Virus record (IMG/VR): IMGVR_UViG_3300044213_000060
Location: 28,903-92,902 of that record
Strand: one strand, 5' to 3'
DNA: 64,000 nt
DNA from: a virus
The position numbers and the translations under genes are program-made. Positions 19,079 through 28,473 of this stretch are shown here, piece by piece (positions within the stretch are counted from its first letter, which is position 1; each line of letters opens with the position of its first letter). The notes beneath the pieces were generated by a model. It made no database searches. It worked only from the letters and a program-made list of their open reading frames with translations, and had not been told where the DNA came from.

Positions 19079-19778
19079 TTTAACAGCAATTTCTTTTTAT
19101 CCCAGAGGCGGAGGAAATAGATACCTACGTTATATTAAGGGGGATGATTTTAGTTTACCAAATATGTCATATGATCAATTTATTAAAGATCAAATTTTAG
19201 AACATAGATATTTATTGTCAAGTCCGCCAAAAACCAATAATGATTTTGTACTAACGCATTGTGCTAATGTTAAAAGAATAAACGAAGTTCTTGCCCCGAC
19301 AAACATTATTTTTATAAAAACTGACTTTAAAAACAGTTTGCAAAGAGAATGGATGCTACATGGAAAATTTAGATATTCATCTACTAGAATTAAAAAAACT
19401 TATGATAAATTATTGTTAGAAACATATAACGATATCCGTGCTATGCATTGGCCAATAATTGATACGATAGATGAATTTTATTGTTTAAATGAAAACATAA
19501 AAAATGAAGTTATTACACAAATTAAAAATTTAACAATAAATGAAACGCTAAACTCGGCGTGGGCTACTATTTGCTGGCATCACCAATACTACGAACGCTA
19601 CACAGCTGATTGTAGAGTAGATGTTAATGTTGATAATGATAATAATGAATTTGCTAATATGATGCGTGAAGAGCTAGCAAGATATCCAAGTGAATTATTT
19701 GATTTTTGCTGGAAAATTTATACACAATATAGACCTAACGCTAAAATAACAGACTTATACGAAAATGACAAAAAGTGA
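19071..19778 (+). CDS. Unknown protein preceding the radical-SAM cluster
   Basis: A 235-residue protein from a GTG start at 19071 that overlaps the previous stop (GTGAGTAA); the frame is open further upstream to an ATG at 19002, but that would give a 77-base overlap. Recognisable features are S-F-Y-P-R-G-G-G-N-R-Y near the start, L-T-H-C-A-N near residue 60 and a W-P...I-D-E-F segment near residue 130. The family is unknown to me. It overlaps the first radical-SAM gene by 14 bases and is probably co-translated with it. Confidence 0.55.
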   Translation: MSNLTAISFYPRGGGNRYLRYIKGDDFSLPNMSYDQFIKDQILEHRYLLSSPPKTNNDFVLTHCANVKRINEVLAPTNIIFIKTDFKNSLQREWMLHGKFRYSSTRIKKTYDKLLLETYNDIRAMHWPIIDTIDEFYCLNENIKNEVITQIKNLTINETLNSAWATICWHHQYYERYTADCRVDVNVDNDNNEFANMMREELARYPSELFDFCWKIYTQYRPNAKITDLYENDKK

Positions 19779-21150
19779 TTTTATGGCTAGTGCCGAGTGG
19801 ATGAAAGATAATCTCGGCGAAGGCTTGTGTTTAGCTAAATGGAAGCAAGTTAGCCTGCATTTACCTACAGGCTTAAACAACAGTTGCTATCATCCTCCAC
19901 TGCATGCTATTGACGCCGATGTATTAAAAGACAATCCGGGAGCATTACATAATACAGCACACAAAAAAGCTCAACGTAAAATAATGCTTCGTCATGAACG
20001 TCCTGGTGAATGTCAATATTGCTGGAACATGGAAGACTTGGGTAAACTAAGTGATCGTCATTATAGATCTGGAGAACGTTGGGCCGCAGAGGAATATGAT
20101 ACAATTGTAAATAGTACAGGAGACGAAAACGATGTTATCCCTTCATACGTTGAGGTTAATTTTAACCACGCTTGTAATTTGGCTTGCAGCTATTGCAGTC
20201 CTCAGTTTAGCAGTACGTGGCAAACAGAAATCGACCGTTATGGTGGCTATCCTACTAGTACTATTCACAACGACCCTAGTCATTTCACTGGGCGCAATCG
20301 TCCTATTCCCGCCTCCACTGATAACCCCTATGTAACGGCATTTTGGGAATGGTGGCCCACTTTATATCCTAAATTAAAACACTTTCGTATGACTGGCGGT
20401 GAGCCATTAATGGACAAGAATACATACCGAGTATTTGATTATGTGTTGGCTATACCTAACCCAGAATTGCATTTAAATGTAACAAGTAATTTTAGTGTCG
20501 AAGATGCATTGTTTGAAAAATATATAAATTATGTAAAACAGTTATGCAGTACCAATATTGAACATTTCATGCAGTATGTAAGTTTAGATTCTGGAAAATA
20601 CACTCACGCCGAATATATTAGACACGGCTTAAACTTTCATCGTATGCAAAATAATGTGCATAGATTCCTTGGTGAGATTCCATATCGTAATAGTCTTACA
20701 TTTATTATTACAATGAATAATTTAAGTGTATTGGGCTTACAACAACAACTGGAATGGATATTGGATTTACGTAAATCCTATAGCTCAACTTATCAACGTG
20801 TATGGTTTGACACTCCAGTATTGCGTCGACCAGAATGGCAGAGCCTGCAACTGTTACCACCTGTGTATGCAGGAGTATTAGAACGTACTGCAGACTGGAT
20901 GGAAGCAAACTTAGAAACCCCAGATAAACCATTTTGTGGATTTAAAGATTATGAAGTTCAGCGTTTACGCAGAGACATAGCATGGATGCGAGAAGGTAGC
21001 AATCTAGACCCTGACTATGTTAAACTACACAAAGGGAACTTTTATCGATTCTTTAACGAACACGATAAACGTAGAAAAACAAATTTTTTATCAACTTTCC
21101 CGCAGATGAAAGAATTCTGGAAAGAATGTGAATACTATGCCAAAAATTAA
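19765..21150 (+). CDS. Radical-SAM protein 1 with N-terminal SPASM/twitch-like cysteines
   Basis: This 461-residue protein carries the radical-SAM cluster motif C137-x3-C141-x2-C144 (A-C-N-L-A-C-S-Y-C) and G-G-E-P at 211-214 for SAM binding. Before it lie four cysteines, C22-x18-C41-x41-C83-x2-C86, the arrangement expected for an auxiliary iron-sulfur cluster domain placed at the N-terminus instead of the usual C-terminus. The spacing is identical in the genes at 22267 and 23613, so the three form one subfamily. The C-terminus carries D-K-R-R...F...F-P. The reaction is unknown. It is the first of eight adjacent radical-SAM genes. Confidence 0.93.
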   Translation: MTKSDFMASAEWMKDNLGEGLCLAKWKQVSLHLPTGLNNSCYHPPLHAIDADVLKDNPGALHNTAHKKAQRKIMLRHERPGECQYCWNMEDLGKLSDRHYRSGERWAAEEYDTIVNSTGDENDVIPSYVEVNFNHACNLACSYCSPQFSSTWQTEIDRYGGYPTSTIHNDPSHFTGRNRPIPASTDNPYVTAFWEWWPTLYPKLKHFRMTGGEPLMDKNTYRVFDYVLAIPNPELHLNVTSNFSVEDALFEKYINYVKQLCSTNIEHFMQYVSLDSGKYTHAEYIRHGLNFHRMQNNVHRFLGEIPYRNSLTFIITMNNLSVLGLQQQLEWILDLRKSYSSTYQRVWFDTPVLRRPEWQSLQLLPPVYAGVLERTADWMEANLETPDKPFCGFKDYEVQRLRRDIAWMREGSNLDPDYVKLHKGNFYRFFNEHDKRRKTNFLSTFPQMKEFWKECEYYAKN

Positions 21151-22297
21151 TTTAGTAGAAAATAAGACATTTTGTATGCTACCTTTTATTCATACTATGT
21201 TAGATGAACACGATAATTTAAGACTTTGTTGTTTTTCTAATAAAGTAAAATCTTTCCCTGTTGATTTTAATTTTAAAAGCGACAAAATTCTTAATGATGT
21301 TAGATCAAAGATGCTAGTAGGCGATAAAGTATCTTATTGTGAAACATGCTATAGTATAGAGGACTCCGGAGGCGAAAGTTTTCGTAGTATAAATTCTCTG
21401 GAATGGATGGAAAAATTAGGTATATCAGACACTGATGATTTAGAACCAGAGTTAATTTATTACGACATACGTAATGATAATTTATGTAATTTAGCATGTA
21501 GAATTTGCCACCCGGCGGCAAGTAGTCAGTTAGAAAAAGAATATAAAAAACTCAATTGGGTAATATGGCCGCGTTCACCAAAATTAAAGATAACAGATAT
21601 TGTAAATTATTCTACAGTTAAAAAGATGTATATAGCCGGGGGCGAACCTACAATTATGCCATCATTTAGAGAATTTTTAGTTAAAGCAATCGAAAATAAT
21701 AGAACTGATATCGAGATAAGAATGTTAACCAATGCAACAAATCTAAACAAAGATATCTTGTCATTATTGTCTAATTTTAATCATCTAGAAGTATCTATTA
21801 GTATTGATGGGTTTGATGACGTAAACACTTATATAAGATGGCCAAGTGATTGGAATTCTATAGTAAACAATATAGAAAAAATACTAAAAATAACTAATTC
21901 TGTGTCTATCGGAATCGATGTAAATATTTGGAATATATGCAGTTTATATAAATTAATTGATTTTTTGGAGAATAAATTCCCGGGGGTAATTATTAATTTA
22001 ACTGAAGGATGGCCAACAGAAGGTATAAACATTAGACCATTTAATTTTCCAAATAAAGAATTGGCGGTCGAAAGATTAAATTTAATTAAACATTCTATTA
22101 CATACCAAACTAAAACTTTGTTTAAAAATAAAATTGATTATTTTATAACTCGAATTCAAACAGAACCTATAGATTATGATGCACTAAAAAAGTTTTTTAC
22201 CTATAATGATGCACTTGATGCTAGTAGAGAAGTTAAATTAAAAGATTATATACCGGAATTAGAAGCATGCCGAGAATTAATAACGAAACAGATTTAG
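21137..22297 (+). CDS. Radical-SAM protein 2 (SPASM-like N-terminus)
   Basis: A 386-residue protein from ATG 21137; a GTG at 21128 adds three residues. An N-terminal set C13...C31-C32...C68-x2-C71 has the spacing of SPASM domains, and the radical-SAM motif is C117-x3-C121-x2-C124 (L-C-N-L-A-C-R-I-C), with G-G-E-P at 168-171. It belongs with the C-x17-C-C subgroup (genes at 24950, 26259 and 28454) rather than with its immediate neighbours. It overlaps the previous gene by 14 bases and the next by 31, so the gene order looks fixed and co-translated. Confidence 0.92.
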   Translation: MPKINLVENKTFCMLPFIHTMLDEHDNLRLCCFSNKVKSFPVDFNFKSDKILNDVRSKMLVGDKVSYCETCYSIEDSGGESFRSINSLEWMEKLGISDTDDLEPELIYYDIRNDNLCNLACRICHPAASSQLEKEYKKLNWVIWPRSPKLKITDIVNYSTVKKMYIAGGEPTIMPSFREFLVKAIENNRTDIEIRMLTNATNLNKDILSLLSNFNHLEVSISIDGFDDVNTYIRWPSDWNSIVNNIEKILKITNSVSIGIDVNIWNICSLYKLIDFLENKFPGVIINLTEGWPTEGINIRPFNFPNKELAVERLNLIKHSITYQTKTLFKNKIDYFITRIQTEPIDYDALKKFFTYNDALDASREVKLKDYIPELEACRELITKQI

Positions 22298-23616
22298 AAT
22301 ACAAACACAGAGTGATTGATGTTAAGTCAACATCATTCTGTGGAGCAAAATGGTACAACGCCACTATCTGGTTGGGGTCAGGCATGACCACCAGTTGCCA
22401 TCACCCATTGCCGCATAAAGTGGAGGTTGGTGATGTAGTACGAAATCCCAAAGCATTGCACAACACGCAACAAAAAAAGATGGAGCGTGAACAAATGCAA
22501 AAAGGTGAACGACCAAGTGGTTGTGAATACTGCTGGAAGATAGAAGATATCGGCCGCGATAATATTAGTGACCGTGTTTATAAGACAGTTATCTATTCAG
22601 ATGAAGATTTAGCTTATGCATATCGTACTCCTGCAAGCCGAGATATTAATTTACAGACTCTTGAGATCGCCTTTGATCGTACTTGCCAGCTTGCTTGCAG
22701 TTATTGCAACCCAGCTTTCAGTTCTACCTGGGTCCGTGATATTGATCGTAATGGGCCTTATACCGATCTTGTCAGTGATGGCCGTAACCATTTTACGCAT
22801 AATCACAGATCATCGCAACTATACCGATTTGGCGAAGAAAATCCATATGTCACAGCCTTCCACAAATGGTGGGAATCAGATTTACATCGAACACTAAAAG
22901 AACTACGTATTACAGGTGGGGAACCGCTTATGTCAGGCGAAACGTGGCGACTTATTGATTGGTTTAAAAGTAACAAAGGTAAGTCAAAGACTAGGTTAGC
23001 CATTAACAGTAATTTAGGCCCCGATGTAGATATAGATCGTTTGTTAGATTCAATTGACGGGGTCGAAGTAGACTTATATACTAGTAATGAGTCTATGAGT
23101 TTGCAAGCAGAATATATTCGCGATGGTCTTGTGTTTGATGACTGGGCAAACAATGTAGAACGATTGCTTGATAGCGGTAAGTTTCGTGGACTACATGTTA
23201 TGTGTACAATAAATGCATTGTGTTTAGACAGTATTGATAGTTTTCTAGAATGCGTTTTACAATGGAAAACCGAATATGGTCAAGATGCTATTAATTTTAC
23301 ATTAAATATATTAAGGTTCCCAAGTTTTCAATCGCCATTGGTGTTTACTGATGATTTACGTTCTTATTACAAAAACAAGTTAGAAACTTGGTTTAAGAAT
23401 AATAAGCATTCAGAGTTTTTACATGAAATGGAACAAAATCAAGTTCAACGATTAATTGATTATCTTGATGTTGTTAAAACTCCGCATGCTGATGCCGCAG
23501 AAAGATCTATGCTAGAGAAAGATTTCAAACAGTTTTATACTCAATACGATTTAAGAAGAAATAAAAATTTTGTTGACGCATTTCCAAATATAGCAGACTG
23601 GTACAATTCGATATGA
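22267..23616 (+). CDS. Radical-SAM protein 3 (SPASM/twitch-like N-terminus)
   Basis: A 449-residue protein with C25-x18-C44-x41-C86-x2-C89 at the N-terminus and the radical-SAM motif C140-x3-C144-x2-C147 (T-C-Q-L-A-C-S-Y-C), followed by G-G-E-P at 217-220. It is a close paralogue of the next gene (shared S-T-S-F-C-G-A-K, W-W-E-S-D-L-H and L-K-E-L-R-I-T-G-G-E-P segments), so the pair arose by tandem duplication. The C-terminus has F-Y-T-Q-Y-D-L-R-R-N-K-N-F, a signature repeated in most members of the cluster. The substrate is unknown. Confidence 0.93.
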   Translation: MPRINNETDLEYKHRVIDVKSTSFCGAKWYNATIWLGSGMTTSCHHPLPHKVEVGDVVRNPKALHNTQQKKMEREQMQKGERPSGCEYCWKIEDIGRDNISDRVYKTVIYSDEDLAYAYRTPASRDINLQTLEIAFDRTCQLACSYCNPAFSSTWVRDIDRNGPYTDLVSDGRNHFTHNHRSSQLYRFGEENPYVTAFHKWWESDLHRTLKELRITGGEPLMSGETWRLIDWFKSNKGKSKTRLAINSNLGPDVDIDRLLDSIDGVEVDLYTSNESMSLQAEYIRDGLVFDDWANNVERLLDSGKFRGLHVMCTINALCLDSIDSFLECVLQWKTEYGQDAINFTLNILRFPSFQSPLVFTDDLRSYYKNKLETWFKNNKHSEFLHEMEQNQVQRLIDYLDVVKTPHADAAERSMLEKDFKQFYTQYDLRRNKNFVDAFPNIADWYNSI

Positions 23617-24953
23617 TCAAAGTATTCGATCCTTTAGAATATAAAAAAATAAAGATTGATAGCAAATCCACAAGTTTTTGTGGAGCAAAATATTATCTTG
23701 CAACTATGTGGCTACAAGCAGGAATGACGGCCAGTTGTCATCATAATCCTTCGCATGCAATAGATATTAACGAAATTGCATTAAATCCTAGTGCACTACA
23801 TAATACAAAACAAAAAAAACAAGAACGTGAAGATATGCGGCAAGGATTAAAACCCAGTGGTTGTCATTATTGTTGGAATATAGAATCTATTGGCGATCTA
23901 GCTGTAAGTGATAGAATTTGGAATAGTCATGCAAACAGTGATGAAGAATTAGATCGAGCTTTTGCAGCAGACTATGACGAAAATTTTAATTTAACTAGAT
24001 TGGAAATTAGTTTTGACAGAACTTGCCAATTCGCTTGTAGTTATTGTAGTCCATGGGTAAGTAGTTCATGGCACAAAGATATAAAAATAAACGGCACATA
24101 TAAAAATCTAGAGGTAGAAACTAGACGGCAATATACATCACCAGTAGACAACGATATGCCATATGCACCAAATGAATCTAATCCATATATAGATGCATTT
24201 TTTAAATGGTGGGAATCAGATCTACATAAAACATTAAAAGAACTACGCATCACTGGCGGGGAACCTTTTATGAGTGGACATTTTTGGAGATTGATAGGTT
24301 GGCTACAACATCATAAAGATCAAACAACTGCAACATTTGCTATTAACACTAATCTCGGTTATAATATAAATGAATTAGAGAAATTGTTTAATAAAATAAA
24401 TGGGAATAATGTAGCCTTTTATGTTAGTATTGAATCCGTCGGAGGAAAAAGTGAATATGCACGTGATGGGTTAGATTGGAACGTATTTCATAACAATTTA
24501 GAATATCTTTTTAAACAAAACTGTAAAGTATACATAATGAGTACAGTGAGTGCTATAACATTAGACGGAATGGTTGATTTTTTAGAATACAGCATGAACT
24601 ACAAACTTAAATACGGAATTTCTATATTACAATATACTATAGCTATAGTAGATCATCCTAATTTCCAAAGCCCACTAGTATTACCCTACTATATAAGAAA
24701 ACAATATGCAGACGAAATACAACAATGGGTTAACAAATATAAACACAATTATCCCATGATCTTGCAAGAAGAATCGCATATTGAGAGATTAATACAATTT
24801 TTAAAAACTCCTGACTCAGAAGAAATAAACGGAGTCCCAATAAAAGATTTAAGATCTGGATTTAAAAGTTTTTTCACACAATATGATCAACGAAGAGGAA
24901 AAAGTTTCACAGACACTTTTCCTAGATTAGCAGAATGGTACAACACACTATGA
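23613..24953 (+). CDS. Radical-SAM protein 4 (paralogue of protein 3)
   Basis: A 446-residue protein with C23-x18-C42-x41-C84-x2-C87, then C138-x3-C142-x2-C145 and G-G-E-P at 215-218. It overlaps the stop of the previous gene by 4 bases (ATGA). It is the closest relative of protein 3 in the window, with the same length and C-terminal F-F-T-Q-Y-D-Q-R-R segment. Retaining both copies with all cysteines intact suggests that they do distinct jobs or form a heteromer (inference). Confidence 0.93.
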   Translation: MIKVFDPLEYKKIKIDSKSTSFCGAKYYLATMWLQAGMTASCHHNPSHAIDINEIALNPSALHNTKQKKQEREDMRQGLKPSGCHYCWNIESIGDLAVSDRIWNSHANSDEELDRAFAADYDENFNLTRLEISFDRTCQFACSYCSPWVSSSWHKDIKINGTYKNLEVETRRQYTSPVDNDMPYAPNESNPYIDAFFKWWESDLHKTLKELRITGGEPFMSGHFWRLIGWLQHHKDQTTATFAINTNLGYNINELEKLFNKINGNNVAFYVSIESVGGKSEYARDGLDWNVFHNNLEYLFKQNCKVYIMSTVSAITLDGMVDFLEYSMNYKLKYGISILQYTIAIVDHPNFQSPLVLPYYIRKQYADEIQQWVNKYKHNYPMILQEESHIERLIQFLKTPDSEEINGVPIKDLRSGFKSFFTQYDQRRGKSFTDTFPRLAEWYNTL

Positions 24954-26272
24954 GTATACAAAAAAATTATGATTACCTGTCTAGATATCCTATGTATATT
25001 GACAAAAATCAATTAACTGAACAACAAGAATTTCGTCTTGTTAAAAGTGATCGTTTTTGCATGATGCCATGGGTTCATATGCATGCGTTTCCGGATGGTC
25101 GTGCATATCCGTGTTGTCTAAGTGATTACTGGCACCCGGTTGGGGATTTGCGTAAAAATACAATGCAGGAAGTCTGGAACCAAAACAGGTATAAAACAAT
25201 GCGCAGAAATATGTTAAATGACAAGCCGTCTAAGGAGTGCGTAAAATGTTATGAACAAGAACAACACGGTGCATTCAGCATGCGTAATGACGCTAATAGA
25301 AACTATGGACATCACATTGCTGAAGTAGATAAAACTACTGAAGATGGTGAAAATCCAGATTTTAAAATTCGTTATTGGGATGTTAGATTTAGCAATCTTT
25401 GTAATTTTAAATGCCGTACCTGTGGTCCTATTTTTAGCAGCAATTGGTACAACGACCATGTAAAATTATTTGGTGTAGTTCCGGATGTATTATCACGACC
25501 CATGGAGCGAGTAGAATATACTACTGGTACTGAAGATGGCATGCTTGCACAAATGGAAGAACATATCCCTTACCTTGAGCAAGTTTATTTTGCTGGTGGT
25601 GAGCCACTTATTATGAAAGAACATTATTACCTGCTTGAAAAATTAATCGAGTACGGTAAAACAGATGTTAGAATTTTATATAATACCAACTTTAGTGAAT
25701 TGCATTATAAAGATAAACATGTATTTGAATATTGGCGGCATTTTAAAAATGTCAGTGTTGGTGCAAGTTTAGATGCTAGTGGTTCAAGAGCAGAATTGAT
25801 GCGTAGTGGTACGGACTGGCAGCAAACACTAGATAATCGTCGTCGCATGATGAAAGAAGTTCCGCATGTAGATTTTTATGTAGGCTCCACAGTAAGTTCA
25901 ATGAATGTGCTGCATGTGTTAGACTTTCATAGAGAGTGGACCGAATTAGGATTAATACGAGCAAAAGATTGGAATGTAAATATTTGTCAAAGTCCGGATT
26001 GTTATAGAGCAGATATATTTCCGGAACAGTTTAAACAGGAAGTTATTAAACCTGCATATGAACGACATATAGAGTGGATCGACAGCCAAGATAATCTAAG
26101 ACGTGCAACCAACGGTTTTAAAAGTATGTTAAGTTTTATATTAAACAATAACGGAGTAGAACATTGGGGTAAATTTATTGAAGAAATTAACAGACTTGAT
26201 CAAGTAAGAAATGAAAATTTTTGGAAAACATTTCCTGAACTTGCAGAATTAAAAAATTATGAACCTACCTAA
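24950..26272 (+). CDS. Radical-SAM/SPASM protein 5
   Basis: A 440-residue protein. The ATG at 24950 overlaps the previous stop (ATGA); the frame extends to 24935 but that start is less likely. The N-terminal domain is the clearest SPASM match in the cluster: C37-M-M-P-W, F-P-D-G-x-x-Y-P-C55-C56, G-D-L, E-V-W-N, and C97-x2-C100. The radical-SAM motif is C151-x3-C155-x2-C158 (L-C-N-F-K-C-R-T-C), with G-G-E-P at 216-219. SPASM proteins usually act on peptides, sometimes on sugars, with auxiliary clusters binding substrate or carrying electrons. Here the SPASM-like part precedes the barrel. Confidence 0.93.
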   Translation: MSIQKNYDYLSRYPMYIDKNQLTEQQEFRLVKSDRFCMMPWVHMHAFPDGRAYPCCLSDYWHPVGDLRKNTMQEVWNQNRYKTMRRNMLNDKPSKECVKCYEQEQHGAFSMRNDANRNYGHHIAEVDKTTEDGENPDFKIRYWDVRFSNLCNFKCRTCGPIFSSNWYNDHVKLFGVVPDVLSRPMERVEYTTGTEDGMLAQMEEHIPYLEQVYFAGGEPLIMKEHYYLLEKLIEYGKTDVRILYNTNFSELHYKDKHVFEYWRHFKNVSVGASLDASGSRAELMRSGTDWQQTLDNRRRMMKEVPHVDFYVGSTVSSMNVLHVLDFHREWTELGLIRAKDWNVNICQSPDCYRADIFPEQFKQEVIKPAYERHIEWIDSQDNLRRATNGFKSMLSFILNNNGVEHWGKFIEEINRLDQVRNENFWKTFPELAELKNYEPT

Positions 26273-27473
26273 TACTATTTGTATGTTGCCTTGGATTAGC
26301 ATAGAAACTAGTCCTGTTGGAACTGCACGCCCATGTTGTATGGCACACGAAGAAATCACCGACGAACACGGGGAAAAATACGATTTAAATCAAACTGATT
26401 TAACCACGATATACCGTAGTGAATATATGCAAAATTTGCGCAGGCAATTTCGCAATGGCCTAAAACCTGAAACATGCTCGCGATGCTGGGATGAAGAAGA
26501 CGCCGGCAGAACCAGTAAACGATTGCACACACAAGATCGATTGAAGGAACTATTTGCACAAGTTGATTGGACCAATGATAACCCTGAACAACTGTGGTTT
26601 ATTGATTTAAAGTTAGGCAATATCTGTAATTTAAAATGTCGTATCTGCGGTTCGTGGTCTAGCAGTAAATGGGCCGAAGAAGAACTAGCATACATGCCCG
26701 AATTAGAAGATAAAAAATCTCATCTTGCATACAAACTGCTACGTGCCGGAGCATGGCCTCGTAAAACAGAAACATTTTGGGACGATTTAAAATCACTGCT
26801 ACCTAACATCAAATACTTTGAGTTTACTGGCGGCGAACCCTGGATGATTCAAGAACATTTTGACCTTCTACAATATGCAGTGGATACGGGGCATAGTCAT
26901 CATATTGATATTCACTATAATACTAATGGTTCCCAGTGGCCTAAGAATCCGCTATTATGGAAAGAATTTGGCCGGGTGGATATTGCATTCAGTATTGACA
27001 ATGTGGGCGATCGATTTGAGTATGAACGCTATGGTGCCAAGTGGGATGAAGCAAATAAAATTATTGATGCCACACATGTTTTAAAAGATACAAGTTTACC
27101 AAATATTACCACACAACTTTGCTTTACGATCAACGTACAAAATGTTTACTACTTAGATGAACTTCTTGCGTGGGCAGATACAAAAGGATTTGGAGATATC
27201 TATTTTAACATGATGCATGGCCCTGCACACATGAGTGTTCAATACATGCCCTTGGCTGCTAAAGAATTAGTATTAAACAAATTAAAAACAACATCTTGGA
27301 CAACCAATAATTATCAACAAGAAATTAACAATATTATTAATTTTATTGAATTAGGTCCTGGCAGCGACGGAAAAGAATTTTTAATTAAAATGAAAATAAC
27401 GGATCAATATCGCCGACAAAACTTTATGGATACACATCCAGAAATAGCTGCAGCAATGGGTTATGGACGCTGA
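26259..27473 (+). CDS. Radical-SAM/SPASM protein 6
   Basis: A 404-residue protein overlapping the previous gene by 14 bases. N-terminal SPASM-like set: C8-M-L-P-W, R-P-C26-C27, and C73-x2-C76-W. Radical-SAM motif C123-x3-C127-x2-C130 (I-C-N-L-K-C-R-I-C) and G-G-E-P at 191-194. The C-terminus ends with D-Q-Y-R-R-Q-N-F-M-D-T-H-P, matching the tail signature of proteins 1, 3, 4 and 5. No cobalamin-binding domain is present, so B12-type methyl transfer is unlikely. Confidence 0.92.
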   Translation: MNLPNTICMLPWISIETSPVGTARPCCMAHEEITDEHGEKYDLNQTDLTTIYRSEYMQNLRRQFRNGLKPETCSRCWDEEDAGRTSKRLHTQDRLKELFAQVDWTNDNPEQLWFIDLKLGNICNLKCRICGSWSSSKWAEEELAYMPELEDKKSHLAYKLLRAGAWPRKTETFWDDLKSLLPNIKYFEFTGGEPWMIQEHFDLLQYAVDTGHSHHIDIHYNTNGSQWPKNPLLWKEFGRVDIAFSIDNVGDRFEYERYGAKWDEANKIIDATHVLKDTSLPNITTQLCFTINVQNVYYLDELLAWADTKGFGDIYFNMMHGPAHMSVQYMPLAAKELVLNKLKTTSWTTNNYQQEINNIINFIELGPGSDGKEFLIKMKITDQYRRQNFMDTHPEIAAAMGYGR

Positions 27474-28473
27474 TTTAATATTTCACCGGCAACATAGAAA
27501 TTTGCCTTCGCCAAAAACAGTTACTAATACCTGTGACTGGCCATGGCATCAATTAAACATTGACAGCCAAGGGCGATTGTTTGTCTGCGGGTGTGATGCA
27601 TGGGTACCGTTTAGTGCAGGTACTGTAAATGATTTTGGTAGTTTTGCACAGGTGTTTGCAAGTCCGGTTGCACAGCAAGTACAAAATGCTATTACCGCAG
27701 GTACATTTGATTACTGCGATACCCGCCATTGCGGAGTTATGCAAAACAATCAAACAACACAATATGATTATTATTTGCATATAGGTATAGATGACAGTTG
27801 TAATTTGTTATGTCCAAGCTGTCGAAAAGATAAAATATTTAGAAGTGATGCTGAATGGATTGATCCTAGACTACAATGGATAGAACAAATAAATCAATGG
27901 ATACAACAAGTTCCTGATAAGACGGTACATATTATGATAGGTGCAAATGGTGATCCATTTGCAAGTTTAATTTATAGACACTTGATTAAACGTGTTGATT
28001 TCGCTCAAAATGTCAGTTTTAGTTTTCGCACCAATGGATTGTTAATGCAAAAACATCTGGCAGAATTTACCATACTGCCCAGGATACGCAATTTAGATAT
28101 TAGCATAGATGCCGCAACTGCTAAAACCTATGCTATTACACGTCGTGGCGGTGATTGGGACATACTAATAGAAAATTTAAAATTTGCTCAGAGTATAAAA
28201 GAACAGTACAATATTAATCTTGTTGGCAATTTCGTAGTACAACGTGCAAACTTTAGAGAAGTTCCTGAATTTGCACAATTGTGTTGGCAGTACGAGTTAG
28301 TGCCTAGTTATCAAATATTACAAGATTGGGGTACATACAAAAACTTTAAAGAAGAATGTGTACATTTCACTGATAGCCTACACTATAATGAATTCTGCCA
28401 AATATTTAAAGACGCCAGCTGGCAAACAGACAAGATTTATTTAAACGCGGTCCATGAGTATATTAAAACCTGA
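27463..28473 (+). CDS. Radical-SAM protein 7, divergent
   Basis: The shortest member (336 residues), overlapping the previous gene by 11 bases. Cysteines C24, C42, C44, C85 and C90 form a looser N-terminal set; the radical-SAM motif is C113-x3-C117-x2-C120 (S-C-N-L-L-C-P-S-C). The usual G-G-E-P is replaced by G-A-N-G-D-P at 160-165. A D-I-S-I-D-A-A segment near residue 214, common in SPASM enzymes, is present. The altered SAM-binding motif and shorter tail set it apart, but the three cluster cysteines are intact, so activity is expected. Confidence 0.88.
   Translation: MDADLIFHRQHRNLPSPKTVTNTCDWPWHQLNIDSQGRLFVCGCDAWVPFSAGTVNDFGSFAQVFASPVAQQVQNAITAGTFDYCDTRHCGVMQNNQTTQYDYYLHIGIDDSCNLLCPSCRKDKIFRSDAEWIDPRLQWIEQINQWIQQVPDKTVHIMIGANGDPFASLIYRHLIKRVDFAQNVSFSFRTNGLLMQKHLAEFTILPRIRNLDISIDAATAKTYAITRRGGDWDILIENLKFAQSIKEQYNINLVGNFVVQRANFREVPEFAQLCWQYELVPSYQILQDWGTYKNFKEECVHFTDSLHYNEFCQIFKDASWQTDKIYLNAVHEYIKT

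Noticed and set aside
27463-28473. Radical-SAM protein 7 as a dead pseudoenzyme because GGEP is changed
   Set aside because: All three cluster cysteines and the following strand elements are intact; GANGDP still offers glycine-rich backbone contacts, so inactivity is not supported.
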